Origin: Polyangium sp. y55x31 | GTDB taxonomy: Bacteria; Myxococcota_A; Polyangia; Polyangiales; Polyangiaceae | Direction of reading: 5' to 3' | Assembly: GCF_029946505.1 (NCBI RefSeq) | Contig: NZ_JARZHG010000006.1 | Location: forward strand, 186,001 to 250,000 | DNA: 64,000 nt | In this document: positions 1 through 9,283 of the stretch, piece after piece | How the letters are laid out: each line of letters opens with the position of its first letter | Position numbering within the stretch: the stretch's first letter is position 1 | Notes under the pieces: model-generated | What the model saw: only the letters and a program-made list of their open reading frames with translations | What the model was told of the DNA's origin: nothing | Database searches by the model: none | Position numbers and translations under genes: made by a program

Positions 1-1026
1 CGCGCAAGAGGGGATGAAATGGTCCGCCTCGACGGTCGCGAACCGCATGTCGACCGTGGGCACATTTGCGACGCCCTGGATCACGAGCCGCTCGGGATCC
101 TCGAAATCGAACGAGAGCGGCGCGCGGCCTTCCATCACGAACATGTCGCCGCCGCCGGACGAGAGGTCGACCCCGCGCACGCGGCGCAGGTTCGAGGCGG
201 CGACCACACGCATCCGGAAATCGGGGCCGAGCACGTCGCTCCGCGTGGCGAAATTCGCGTCGTCCGGCACGAGCACGCCGGGGTGCTCGCCCGGTATGGG
301 GCCGAATTTCTCCGGCAAGGTCGTGAGATCTTTCAGGGCGTCATACAGGGTCACCGGGAGTTTTCCGGATGGATTGCCGATCCCCGGGTGCGTGCCGAGC
401 AGGTTCTCCTGGAGAGAACGGACGAGCGCGTCCGTGGGCACGACGGGGTCCGTGCGGCCAATGCCGAGGCTCTCGGCGAGCACCCGGGGGAAATCGAAGC
501 GGAACGTGTCCGGGTTTTGCTCGACGAGCGCGGCGAACGTCTCGAGGCTCGTCCCCGAGAGATCCGTGTTCGCCGGCGTCATGCCGAGGAGCCGCACGAG
601 GCCGAATTCGGCCGAGGTCCGCCACGTGGACCCGAACGTCCGGCCGAGCGCCGTTTGCGTACAATCGTATCCGGGGTTTTTCCGATCGATCCTCCAGCCC
701 TTGCCGCAGGCGTCGCGGATGGTGTCGAGGACGTGACCGAGCAGCGCCGTCGAGTCGACGTCGAGGATATGAATGCGGCGCGCGGCCGCCTCGCCGAACA
801 TTTCGAGCGCCTTTGCCTTGTCGAGCTCCAGCGTGATCTCCTCGGGCGCCTCGAGCCCGGGAACGGCGAGGAGGAACCGATTCGCGAGAATTTGCGGCGG
901 CGTGGGCGCGTCGTCGTCGCCTTCGGTCGGCTGGTCGATGCCGGAAACCTCGCTGTTCGCGGCGCCCCCGCAGGCGGCGAGCGGGAGGCAGAGGAGCCAG
1001 AAACGGGAGCGTGTCGAGGTCCGCAT
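1..1026 (-). CDS. Putative lipoprotein, C-terminus beyond left edge
   Basis: The frame runs leftwards off the window, so only the first 342 residues are visible. It opens with a basic, hydrophobic leader ending in a lipobox LAAC (Cys19), followed by an acidic/proline linker, so it is probably an outer-membrane or periplasmic lipoprotein. The ATG at 1026 is preferred because CGGAG lies about nine bases upstream; an ATG nine bases earlier would sit directly against that site. The mature part is mixed alpha/beta with two isolated cysteines (in ACGKG and YDCTQ) and no catalytic motif I recognise. Function unknown. It is transcribed away from the outer-membrane-type gene at 1270. Confidence 0.7.
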   Translation of the reverse strand, partial: MRTSTRSRFWLLCLPLAACGGAANSEVSGIDQPTEGDDDAPTPPQILANRFLLAVPGLEAPEEITLELDKAKALEMFGEAAARRIHILDVDSTALLGHVLDTIRDACGKGWRIDRKNPGYDCTQTALGRTFGSTWRTSAEFGLVRLLGMTPANTDLSGTSLETFAALVEQNPDTFRFDFPRVLAESLGIGRTDPVVPTDALVRSLQENLLGTHPGIGNPSGKLPVTLYDALKDLTTLPEKFGPIPGEHPGVLVPDDANFATRSDVLGPDFRMRVVAASNLRRVRGVDLSSGGGDMFVMEGRAPLSFDFEDPERLVIQGVANVPTVDMRFATVEADHFIPSCA

Positions 1027-1199
1027 GGCGCGCATCTCCGTCGGAACGAAAAGGAGGTCGTGACCGCCCGAGACGCTTTACGCGACGCGGCATAACCCCG
1101 GGCCAGCTCGCCTTCTCCCGTTCCAAACGAGATCGTTGTGCGGTGCCATGCTCCGTCAACGGCAGGTGCGCCGCGCCTGGGTCGGGACGTCCAGAACGC

Positions 1200-1229
1200 T
1201 TGACCTCCAACAATGGGAGGCCATAGGAT
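1200..1229 (+). promoter_or_regulatory. Candidate sigma70-type promoter
   Basis: TTGACC (1200-1205) and TAGGAT (1224-1229) are separated by 18 bases, about 40 bases before the ATG at 1270. The spacer also holds an inverted repeat CCTCC/GGAGG, which could be an operator or chance. Inferred from sequence only. Confidence 0.45.
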
Positions 1230-1269
1230 GCCCATTTCAAGAGGCGACCGCCTCTCCACGGAGCTCCCC

Positions 1270-2400
1270 ATGCGCCGCTTCCTCGCCCCTTCGCTCGCCG
1301 CCCTCGCGGCGCTTTTCACGCTTTCGACCGCCCCGGACGCCGACGCCCAGGCGTACCGGGACGGACCGCCCCCACAGCACCGGATCGTCTATACCGATTT
1401 GACCTTGTTCCGGTGGAATCCGCTCGGCCTCATCACGGACGCCCGTTTCGTCTACCGATACCGCCTTTACAAGAGCGAGAGCGCAGCGCTCCGGGACAAT
1501 TTCATCGGCATTGGACTCGCGCCCTCCCTGAGCGGCGCGTTCGCCCGCGGCGGCCCCACGATCCAGATCCAGCCGGCGAGCTTCCTCCAGCTCTGGGCGC
1601 TCTACGAGGGCATCGGGTATTTCGGCGCCTTCAACTTCCTGCAATCGTACCCCACGGCCGATGCGACGAAGGTCGACTACAGCGACACCGAGCTCGCGCG
1701 GCGCGGCGACCTCGAAAAGGGCGATCCGCAGAAAAACTATTCGACGACCGGGACGCAGCTCATCGCCGGCGCGAACCTCCAGTTCAAGTTCGGCCCCGTC
1801 GCGGCGCGCAACCTCTTCCGCTTCGGGCGCCCCGACATGAAGCTGCGCCAGGGCGACCGCGTCTTTTACGATATCTTTTACGATCTGCTCGTGGGCGACG
1901 GCGGCGTCTGGTACTCGAACGACGCCGATCTCCTCTACCAGGGCCTCGACAACCGCCTGACCGTCGGCCTGCGCTGGACGACGGGCCGGGCGTTTTACAA
2001 CGACGAACATTTCGGTCCCGGCGACGACAAGACGCGCGCGCCCGGCGCCATCCACCGCATCGGCCCCATCGCGGCGTGGACGTTCAAGAAGCCGGACGGC
2101 GCGGCGCTCGAGCCGACGATCCTGCTCGTCGCAAACTGGTGGCTGAAATCGCCTTATCGCACGGGCCAGGACGTCTCGCAGGCCGTCCCCTACATCATCC
2201 TCGCGCTGAACATCACCGGCGACCTCTTGCCCGCGCCCGCCCAGGAGAAGCCGAAGACCGAGCCCGAGGCCACGAAGCCGCCGCCGAGCGAGCCGCCGGC
2301 CGCGCCCGCGCCTGCGCCCGAGCCCGCCAAGGAGCCCGCTGCGCCCGCCGAGCCGCCGCCCGCCGCCCCCGCCGCGCCCGAAGCCGCCGGGCCGCAATAG
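1270..2400 (+). CDS. Secreted outer-membrane beta-barrel-like protein with Pro/Ala-rich tail
   Basis: 376 residues. The N-terminus is a typical Sec signal peptide (basic MRR, then an Ala/Leu-rich core, ending near DADAQA). The mature part alternates aromatic and polar residues in short strands with frequent Tyr/Trp/Phe and GLRW-type turns, which suggests an outer-membrane barrel. The last 50 or so residues are almost only Pro, Ala, Glu and Lys, a flexible tail that could reach peptidoglycan or a partner. Start: ATG 1270 has GGAG seven bases upstream; an in-frame earlier start would put 19 charged residues before the signal peptide. No enzyme motif is seen and the function is unknown. Confidence 0.75.
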   Translation: MRRFLAPSLAALAALFTLSTAPDADAQAYRDGPPPQHRIVYTDLTLFRWNPLGLITDARFVYRYRLYKSESAALRDNFIGIGLAPSLSGAFARGGPTIQIQPASFLQLWALYEGIGYFGAFNFLQSYPTADATKVDYSDTELARRGDLEKGDPQKNYSTTGTQLIAGANLQFKFGPVAARNLFRFGRPDMKLRQGDRVFYDIFYDLLVGDGGVWYSNDADLLYQGLDNRLTVGLRWTTGRAFYNDEHFGPGDDKTRAPGAIHRIGPIAAWTFKKPDGAALEPTILLVANWWLKSPYRTGQDVSQAVPYIILALNITGDLLPAPAQEKPKTEPEATKPPPSEPPAAPAPAPEPAKEPAAPAEPPPAAPAAPEAAGPQ

Positions 2401-2445
2401 ACCGAGCACCTCGTCGCTTTCGCCGCATTCGGCTACAGTTGCCGC

Positions 2446-3894
2446 ATGCGATTCCTCCATCCCGAGCGAGACGAAAGCCTCGAGCTCGCGCTCGAAGACG
2501 TCTTCCTGACGCCAGGGTATTTCGAGGGCGTCTCGCGCCTCGACGTCGATCTCCGGCCGGTCGATTTTCCGGGCGGGTCGCACCCGATCGTCTCGGCGAA
2601 CATGAATGCCGTCACGGGCAAACGCATGGCCGAGACGATGGCCCGGTTCGGCGGGCTCGGCGTGCTCCCCCAGGACATGGCCCTCGATACGACCGAGCGC
2701 ATCGTCCGGCACATCAAAAGCGCCGATCCCCGCTACGACACGCCCCTCGTGGTCTCGCCGCGCGAGAGCCTGCGCGACGTGCAAGGCATCATCCGCAAAC
2801 GTTCACACGACATGGTCGTCGTCGTGGACGACGAGCGCCGCGTGCTCGGCATCGTCACGCACGCGGATCTGCGCGATCGAGACCAGTACACGCCCGCCTC
2901 GGCGCTCATGTCCTCGCGCCTCGTGACGATCCCCGCAGGCACGCCGAACCGCGACGCATTCCTCCTCATGGAAGAGGCGCGCGTGAAAGCCGTGCCCGTG
3001 CTCGACGCCGAGGGCAAGCTCGTGGGCGTCTTGACGCGGGACGACGCCGTGCGGCTGGAGCTGCTCCGGCCGAGTTTGTCCACGAACGGCGAGCTCATGG
3101 TCGCGGCCGCGGTGGGCATTTCGGCGAATGCGCCCGAGTTCGCCCGTCGGCTCGTGGACATCGGGGTGTCGGCGATCGTGCTCGACACGGCGCACGGCCA
3201 TCAGCGGCGCATGATCGAGGCCATCCGCGCCGTGCGGAGAGCGATCGGGACCGCCGTGCCGCTCGTCGCCGGCAACGTGTGCACGGCCGAGGGCACGCGT
3301 GATTTGCTGGAGGCGGGCGCCGACGTCGTGAAGGTCAACGTGGGCCCGGGCGCGATGTGCACGACGCGCATGCAAACGGGCGCGGGCCGGCCGACGTTCA
3401 GCTCGGTGCTCGCGTGCGCGCGCGAGGCGCACGCGCACGGAAAACACGTATGGGCCGACGGCGGCGTGAAATACCCGCGCGACGTGGCGCTCTACCTCGC
3501 GGCGGGCGCGTCGCGCGTGATGGTGGGCACGGCGCTCGCGGGCACGTACGAGAGCCCCGGCGACGTGAAAGAGGACCGCGAGGGCGCGCTTTACAAGGAG
3601 AATTACGGCATGGCGAGCGCCCGCGCCGTGCACGATCGGACGGCGGACATCGATCCGTTCGAGCGCGCGAAAAAGGGCTTCTTCCGGGAGGGCATTTCGA
3701 CGTCGCGCATTTACATCCAGGAAGGCAAGGAGAGCGTGGGCGCGCTGCTCGTCGACATGATCACGGGCGTGCAATCGGCCGGCACGTACGCGGGCGCGAA
3801 GACCTTGCCCGAGCTCCATGAAAAGGCGGTGATCGGGGTGCAGACGCTCGCGGGCTACGGCGAGGGCAAACCCCACGGCGCCGTGCGGCGCTGA
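2446..3894 (+). CDS. guaB1: GuaB1-type GMP reductase (IMPDH/GMPR family with CBS domains)
   Basis: 482 residues with the IMPDH/GMPR TIM barrel split by a CBS-domain pair (about residues 95-210). The catalytic loop reads GPGAMCTTRM, with the nucleophile at Cys305; conserved elements DTAHGH, VAGNVCT, ADGGVKYPRD and a YRGM-like ENYGMAS segment follow. The N-terminal half diverges from true GuaB, and its overall form matches the actinobacterial GuaB1 group, which is reported to act as a GMP reductase (GMP + NADPH to IMP + NH3) rather than as IMP dehydrogenase. It is cytosolic and belongs to purine interconversion. A guanine deaminase lies at 50.6 kb but the two are not linked. An IMPDH-like activity cannot be excluded by eye. 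Confidence 0.82.
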   Translation: MRFLHPERDESLELALEDVFLTPGYFEGVSRLDVDLRPVDFPGGSHPIVSANMNAVTGKRMAETMARFGGLGVLPQDMALDTTERIVRHIKSADPRYDTPLVVSPRESLRDVQGIIRKRSHDMVVVVDDERRVLGIVTHADLRDRDQYTPASALMSSRLVTIPAGTPNRDAFLLMEEARVKAVPVLDAEGKLVGVLTRDDAVRLELLRPSLSTNGELMVAAAVGISANAPEFARRLVDIGVSAIVLDTAHGHQRRMIEAIRAVRRAIGTAVPLVAGNVCTAEGTRDLLEAGADVVKVNVGPGAMCTTRMQTGAGRPTFSSVLACAREAHAHGKHVWADGGVKYPRDVALYLAAGASRVMVGTALAGTYESPGDVKEDREGALYKENYGMASARAVHDRTADIDPFERAKKGFFREGISTSRIYIQEGKESVGALLVDMITGVQSAGTYAGAKTLPELHEKAVIGVQTLAGYGEGKPHGAVRR

Positions 3895-3932
3895 CGCTCC
3901 CGGCGGAGGCGATGTTCGGGTAAGCTCCGGGG

Positions 3933-4616
3933 ATGCGCTCGCCGCTCCTCGCCGTTTTGCTCCTCGCCTCCGCCCCGGGGTGCAGCAGCGAATCCTCCGA
4001 GCCACGCACGTCGACCACGTTCACGCCGGCCGAGCTCTCGCTCTACGTCGAGCTGCGCACGAACGGCGGCACGGCCCAGGTCCTGGTCACGATGCTCGGC
4101 GACGGGACGAGCGTCACGCTGGAAAACCCCGATCGTTTGAGCCTCGAAGAGCCCGGCGGACCCGCGCAAACCCTCGTCTCGGGCGGGTTCGGGTACGTGG
4201 CGCAGCTCGAAACGAGCGCCACGGAGCTCGACCTCGTGTTTTCGCGTGGCAGCGAGCGATTCGTGAGCAAGCTCGTGGCGCCGCCGCCTTTTTCGATCGT
4301 GGTCCCGAGCACGACAGCGTCGCGCGCGTCGCCCATCCCGATCCACTGGGACGCGGCGGACGGCACGTTCGAGACGTGGCTCGACGTGACGGCCCCCTGT
4401 TTGTCGTGGCCGATTTCGCGGTACTTTGCGGAGGATCCCGGCGTGTACGCGATCCAGCCGGCGGATCTCGCGATCGAGCCCGGGACAACCGACTGCGATT
4501 TCCGCGTGTGGATCACGCGGTCCTCGTCGAGCGGGACCATCGCGCCCGGGCTCGGCGCGTCGCCCGCGCCCGGCGGGATGCAAACGCGATCGATTCTGAT
4601 CCCCACCTCGCCCTGA
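3933..4616 (+). CDS. Putative lipoprotein, unknown function
   Basis: 227 residues beginning with a short leader whose lipobox is SAPGC (Cys17), followed by a Ser/Glu/Thr linker. The remainder looks like two beta-sandwich-like segments, with two further cysteines (APCLSW and TDCDF) that could pair after export. No recognised domain. It follows guaB1 by 38 bases and precedes the ferritin-like gene by only ten, so it may be cotranscribed with both. Unrecognised gene, probably cell-envelope associated. Confidence 0.65.
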   Translation: MRSPLLAVLLLASAPGCSSESSEPRTSTTFTPAELSLYVELRTNGGTAQVLVTMLGDGTSVTLENPDRLSLEEPGGPAQTLVSGGFGYVAQLETSATELDLVFSRGSERFVSKLVAPPPFSIVVPSTTASRASPIPIHWDAADGTFETWLDVTAPCLSWPISRYFAEDPGVYAIQPADLAIEPGTTDCDFRVWITRSSSSGTIAPGLGASPAPGGMQTRSILIPTSP

Positions 4617-4626
4617 GGACGACGCC

Positions 4627-5577
4627 ATGAACAAGAGACACCTCGAAAGAATTTTCGGCATGATCATCGCCACGACGGCGCTCGGGGCGCGAGGGCTCGC
4701 GTGCGGGCCCTGTCCGGACAACGTGGCCCAGATCCCGCTCCTGCCGCCGAGCAGCGACGGCGGCGTCGAGGACGCTGGCGACTGGATCGCCGACGAGTGC
4801 CAGCGCAAATGTCCGAACGGGATCTCGTGCGTGCCGACGTCGATCCCGCTCGAAGACGGGGGAGCGATGCCCGCGATCGAGTGCACGCAGATGGGGAATT
4901 GCGGCGCCGGGCGGCGGCCGCTCGGGCAACGCGGCCCGGCGCAATGTTGGGACACCAAGGACCTCGGGGCGGCGGGCGAATGGCTCGTGCACGCGGCGGC
5001 GCTCGAAGCCGGGTCGGTGATCGCGTTCCGGGAGCTCCGGCGGGATCTCGCCGCGCTCGGGGCACCTCGGAAACTCCTCCGGGCGGCCTCACGGGCGGCC
5101 GAGGAGGAGCAGAGGCACACGCGGCGCACGCAGGCGCTCGCGCGGCGGTACGGGGCGCGTGTGTCGGGACGAACGGCGGGGTCGACGCGGCGCGCGTCGC
5201 TGGAGGAGCTCGCGACGCACAACGCGGCCGAGGGCTGCGTGCGCGAGGCGTTCGGCGCGCTCGTGGCGCGGTGGCAAGCGACGTTCGCGAAGGATGCGGA
5301 GGTGCGCGTCGCAATGGTGCAGATCGCCGACGACGAGGCGCGCCACGCGGCGCTCGCTCATGCGATCGATGCGTGGGCGAGGCGGCGGCTCGGCCCCGCG
5401 GCGCGGGCGCGCGTGGAGGCGGCGCGGAGGGAAGCAGCGCATGCGCTGCTCGCCCCGCGCGTGCCGGATGCAAAGCGCGACGAGGCGCTGCGGGTCCTGG
5501 GTTTGCCCGGCGCGGCGGAGGCGGAGGTGCTCGCGAAAAGGTTCGTCGCGGCGATCGGGATCGACGCGGCGGCCTGA
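4627..5577 (+). CDS. Ferritin-like diiron-domain protein with exported Cys-rich N-terminus
   Basis: 316 residues. Residues 1-26 form a leader ending at LACGPC; residues 26-107 contain about eight cysteines. Residues 115-315 form a helical ferritin-like domain with the full diiron ligand pattern visible: Glu127, Glu161xxHis164, Glu202, Glu237xxHis240. Such domains bind Fe or Mn pairs in iron storage, peroxide reduction or hydroxylation; which applies here is unknown. Spacing to the upstream lipoprotein gene is ten bases, with GAGGAC before the ATG. The fusion of a secretion leader and Cys-rich segment to a ferritin fold implies a metal centre working outside the cytoplasm. The distal part is very rich in Arg and Ala. 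Confidence 0.72.
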   Translation: MNKRHLERIFGMIIATTALGARGLACGPCPDNVAQIPLLPPSSDGGVEDAGDWIADECQRKCPNGISCVPTSIPLEDGGAMPAIECTQMGNCGAGRRPLGQRGPAQCWDTKDLGAAGEWLVHAAALEAGSVIAFRELRRDLAALGAPRKLLRAASRAAEEEQRHTRRTQALARRYGARVSGRTAGSTRRASLEELATHNAAEGCVREAFGALVARWQATFAKDAEVRVAMVQIADDEARHAALAHAIDAWARRRLGPAARARVEAARREAAHALLAPRVPDAKRDEALRVLGLPGAAEAEVLAKRFVAAIGIDAAA

Positions 5578-5578
5578 A

Positions 5579-5965
5579 TCAGTCTTTTTTCCGGCTGTGG
5601 AGGACGAGCCCGAGCGCGAGGGCGCCGAGGGAGGCGAAGAGCGGCGTGGAACCGAGGGCCAGGCCGACGTCCTTGCAACCGTCGGCTTCGGCATACCCCA
5701 TCTCGCGGATTTTCGCCTTCTGGGACGCGTCGATGTAATCCCCGCTGAGCGCATCGTCCGTCACGGCTCGGCCCCGCATCGCGCCGACGGGCCCCATCCC
5801 GATCGAGCCGAGCGATACGAGGACCGCGACCCCGCCCACGATCGCGCCGCCGAGCGGCTTCTTCAAAAGCGCGAGCAAGAAGCCGAGGGCCGCGAGGCCG
5901 AGCCCCATGATCGCGAAGAGCAGAATCACCCACGCGGGCCAGCCGCACATCTTGAACGTTTCCAC
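5579..5965 (-). CDS. Small membrane protein, unknown function
   Basis: Up to 128 residues with three hydrophobic segments: about residues 9-33, 38-58 and a C-terminal one ending in a basic SRKKD tail. Between the second and third lies a soluble loop with DYIDASQKAKIREMGYAEADGC. The frame opens at a GTG (5965); an internal ATG at 5950 is an equally possible start and neither has a strong ribosome site. It converges with the ferritin-like gene, the stops being one base apart. No family recognised. Confidence 0.55.
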   Translation of the reverse strand: METFKMCGWPAWVILLFAIMGLGLAALGFLLALLKKPLGGAIVGGVAVLVSLGSIGMGPVGAMRGRAVTDDALSGDYIDASQKAKIREMGYAEADGCKDVGLALGSTPLFASLGALALGLVLHSRKKD

Positions 5966-6004
5966 GGGCGCCGATGGGACCGCGCGAGGTGCGGATTGTC
6001 AAGG

Positions 6005-6970
<966 letters not shown>

Positions 6971-7020
6971 GCGCGGCCGAGGGTACCACGACCGCGCCGC
7001 GAGCGGGTTACACTGCGCCC

Positions 7021-8136
7021 ATGCTTCCGCGCCCGAACTTTCTTCCCGGCCTCTTGCTCGCGGCGATCGCGCTCCCGGCGGCCGCCTGCTGGCTCGACCT
7101 CGACCGCCTCGGCGCGGGCCTGCCGAGCGCCGCGGCCGGCGGCGGGAGCAATGTCGGGAGCAGCACCACGAGCGGCACCGGCGGCGGCGGTCCCGGGTCG
7201 CTCGTGCTCGAATGCGATCCGTGTCCCGAGGGAGGGTGCGCCCCCGTGCCCGTCGCGGAGGGGCCGGCGTTCGCGCTCGGCGCCGCGGATCTCGTGGCCG
7301 CGAGCGACGGCGTGTACTGGGTGAACCAGGAGGGCGGTGAGGTCATGCGGTTCGTCTCGGGCGCGGAGGCGCCGGAGGCGCTCACGACCGCGGTCGCGCC
7401 GCGTTGCCTCGTGGTGCGCGACGGAAACGTGTTTTACGGGGACGACGAGGGGCTCTGGTCCTGCGCGGCGGATGCTTGCACGGAGACGCGGCAGAAGGTC
7501 ACGTCGTCCGTCGCGCAAGGCACGATCGGGCGCGTCGCGTACGACGGGGCCTCGGTCTACTGGACCGATCGCGGCGCGGCCGAGAGCGACGGCCGCGTGT
7601 ACGGCTGCGCGCCGGGCGACTGCGCGACGCCGAAGGAGTATGCCACGGGGCTCTTCCGACCGGACACGATCCTCGCGAGCGGCGGCCAGCTCTTCTGGGT
7701 GCAGTTCGGCAATGGCAACGCCAATGGCGCGATCTATCAGGGTTCGTCCGGGGGAAGCGCGACGACCGTCGCGAGCGCGCTCGCGTTCCCCTCGTCCGTC
7801 GCGGTGGACAACGATTCGTTTTATTTCCCGTCGTGGCACCTCGGCGGCGCGGTCCAGCGTTGTCCGAAAGGCGGCTATTGCAGCGAGCCTTCGGCGATCA
7901 AGCCGGCGGAGGCCGGGGACAAACCCTTCGACGTGGCCGTCTCGGGGGGGCGCGTCTACTGGAGCGACACGGAGGGCGGCACGATCCGGAGCTGTCCCGC
8001 GGCCGGATGCGGGGCCGATGCGCCGCGCGTGCACACGAGCGGGCGGACGGGCCTCACGCGTTTCGCCCTGGGAAAGGCGTGTATCTTCTGGGTGGACGCG
8101 ACGAACGGCGGGAGCGTGATGAAGGTCGGTCGATGA
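7021..8136 (+). CDS. Lipoprotein with beta-propeller-like repeats
   Basis: 371 residues. The leader ends in a lipobox-like PAAAC (about Cys23), then a Gly/Ser-rich linker (residues 38-60). The rest is a series of repeats of the form 'surface residues, VYW or FYW, aromatic, charged residue' (VYWVNQEGG, VYWTDRG, LFWVQFG, VYWSDTEGG, IFWVDATN), typical of YWTD/NHL-type beta-propellers. CysxxxxxCys pairs in each blade may be disulphides. Probably an extracytoplasmic binding protein; ligand unknown. It shares a 50-base divergent region with the kinase at 6970. Confidence 0.72.
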   Translation: MLPRPNFLPGLLLAAIALPAAACWLDLDRLGAGLPSAAAGGGSNVGSSTTSGTGGGGPGSLVLECDPCPEGGCAPVPVAEGPAFALGAADLVAASDGVYWVNQEGGEVMRFVSGAEAPEALTTAVAPRCLVVRDGNVFYGDDEGLWSCAADACTETRQKVTSSVAQGTIGRVAYDGASVYWTDRGAAESDGRVYGCAPGDCATPKEYATGLFRPDTILASGGQLFWVQFGNGNANGAIYQGSSGGSATTVASALAFPSSVAVDNDSFYFPSWHLGGAVQRCPKGGYCSEPSAIKPAEAGDKPFDVAVSGGRVYWSDTEGGTIRSCPAAGCGADAPRVHTSGRTGLTRFALGKACIFWVDATNGGSVMKVGR

Positions 8137-8256
8137 GCCGCGTTTTCCCGCGGCTCGGCCATGACGGTTGACACGCGGCGTGACTCGTGGCAGCGGGCGG
8201 GCGCGCGAAAGCGTCTGTGCCGGCGCCGGAGGGGCCCGGCGGGAAGGTATGTCGTC

Positions 8257-9201
8257 GTGCTCGGTCTCCGGGAAACGTGGTTGCGTGCGTGGGGCATGTC
8301 CGCGGCGCTCGTCGCCTTCATGGTCGTGTCGCCGGGCGAGGCGCGGGCCGGGGACGCGCCGCGCTGCTCGGCGTGGCGCGCGGCCGGCAAGGGCTACGAG
8401 AAGCTCGAGCTCCGGACGTGCGCGCAGCCCGAGGGCGACGACAGCGAAGCCGAGGGCGACGACGAGGACGCGGCGACCACCGTGGAGATCAAGAGCGGCT
8501 ACGAGGACGCGCTCAAGGTCCGCGTCGAGCTCGTGACCAAGGGCGGCACGGTCGAGCAGCTCGACGTGAAGCTCAAGAACGGCGAGAACGCGGCCGGGGC
8601 GTGCAAGGCGTGCCGCAGCCACGACGACGTGAAGAGCTTCCGCGTGACGACGCAGGAAGGCGCCGGCGAGGGCAAGGACGCCACGCCCGAGGCGCTGCAG
8701 AAGGTGGCGGGCACGAACCACATGGAGGTGCTGGCCCGCGATCTGCGCCTCACGGACACGAACGCGAAGCGGCTCGAGCGCATCGCGGCCCGGTATCACA
8801 AGGCGACGAAGAAGCGGCTCGTGGTGACGGGCGGGACACGCACGCCGCAAAGGCAAGCGCAGCTCATGTACGACAAGCTGAAGCGCGGCGACGACGTGGT
8901 GGCGCTCTACGAGAACAAGGCCGCTGCGACCGAGGTGCGGAATGCCTATCGCGAGGCCGCCGCCCGCGGGGAGAAACGAAAAGGCGCGATCCGCGCGATG
9001 CGCGAGGTGATCGAGGCGCAGATCGGGCGCGGGACGTACGTGTCGAAGCACCTGAAGTCGGGCGCGGTCGACGTGCGGTCGTGGAGCATGGACGGCGCGC
9101 TGGAGAAGGCGCTGCGCGAGGCCGTGAAGCAGGAGCCGGGCGTGACGCTCATGGACGAGCGGGACGGGCCGGAGCCGCATTTCCACCTGAATTTGCTCTG
9201 A
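8257..9201 (+). CDS. M15-type zinc peptidase (VanY/D-Ala-D-Ala carboxypeptidase fold), secreted
   Basis: 314 residues from the GTG at 8257, which has GGGAAGG nine bases upstream; a longer in-frame reading exists from 8161 and a shorter one from the ATG at 8296. The leader (LRAWGMSAALVAFMVV...EARA) is a Sec signal. The C-terminal part holds the M15 zinc signature: SKHLKSGAVD with His265 and Asp272, and PHFH with His308/His310, plus an upstream substrate-region GGTRTPQRQ. Family members trim peptidoglycan stem peptides in the periplasm. The middle region (residues 25-150) is acidic with a CKAC pair and is not recognised. Confidence 0.75.
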   Translation: MLGLRETWLRAWGMSAALVAFMVVSPGEARAGDAPRCSAWRAAGKGYEKLELRTCAQPEGDDSEAEGDDEDAATTVEIKSGYEDALKVRVELVTKGGTVEQLDVKLKNGENAAGACKACRSHDDVKSFRVTTQEGAGEGKDATPEALQKVAGTNHMEVLARDLRLTDTNAKRLERIAARYHKATKKRLVVTGGTRTPQRQAQLMYDKLKRGDDVVALYENKAAATEVRNAYREAAARGEKRKGAIRAMREVIEAQIGRGTYVSKHLKSGAVDVRSWSMDGALEKALREAVKQEPGVTLMDERDGPEPHFHLNLL

Positions 9202-9254
9202 TCGACGAGGCGAGGGCGCGGGCGCCCTTGACCTCGGTCGTCGCCTCATTTATA

Positions 9255-9268
9255 GGTTGGTCAACCAA
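9255..9268. promoter_or_regulatory. Palindromic operator upstream of TetR gene
   Basis: GGTTGGTCAACCAA is an inverted repeat (GGTTG/CAACC and TTGGT/ACCAA overlapping) located 15 bases before the GTG start of the TetR regulator, inside an AT-richer stretch (TTTATAGG). It is the expected position for TetR autoregulation of the two-gene operon. Confidence 0.6.
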
Positions 9269-9283
9269 ACAACGGAGCGAAGG

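Noticed and set aside
341-1240. Long reading frames opposite or overlapping the lipoprotein at the left edge
   Set aside because: Arg/Pro/Ala-rich translations without motifs; the minus-strand frame beginning at 1026 has a leader, lipobox and ribosome site. The same argument removes hundreds of overlapping frames across this GC-rich window.
8161-8256. Extended N-terminus of the M15 peptidase from 8161
   Set aside because: The added residues are strongly basic and would disrupt the signal peptide; the GTG at 8257 has a ribosome site.
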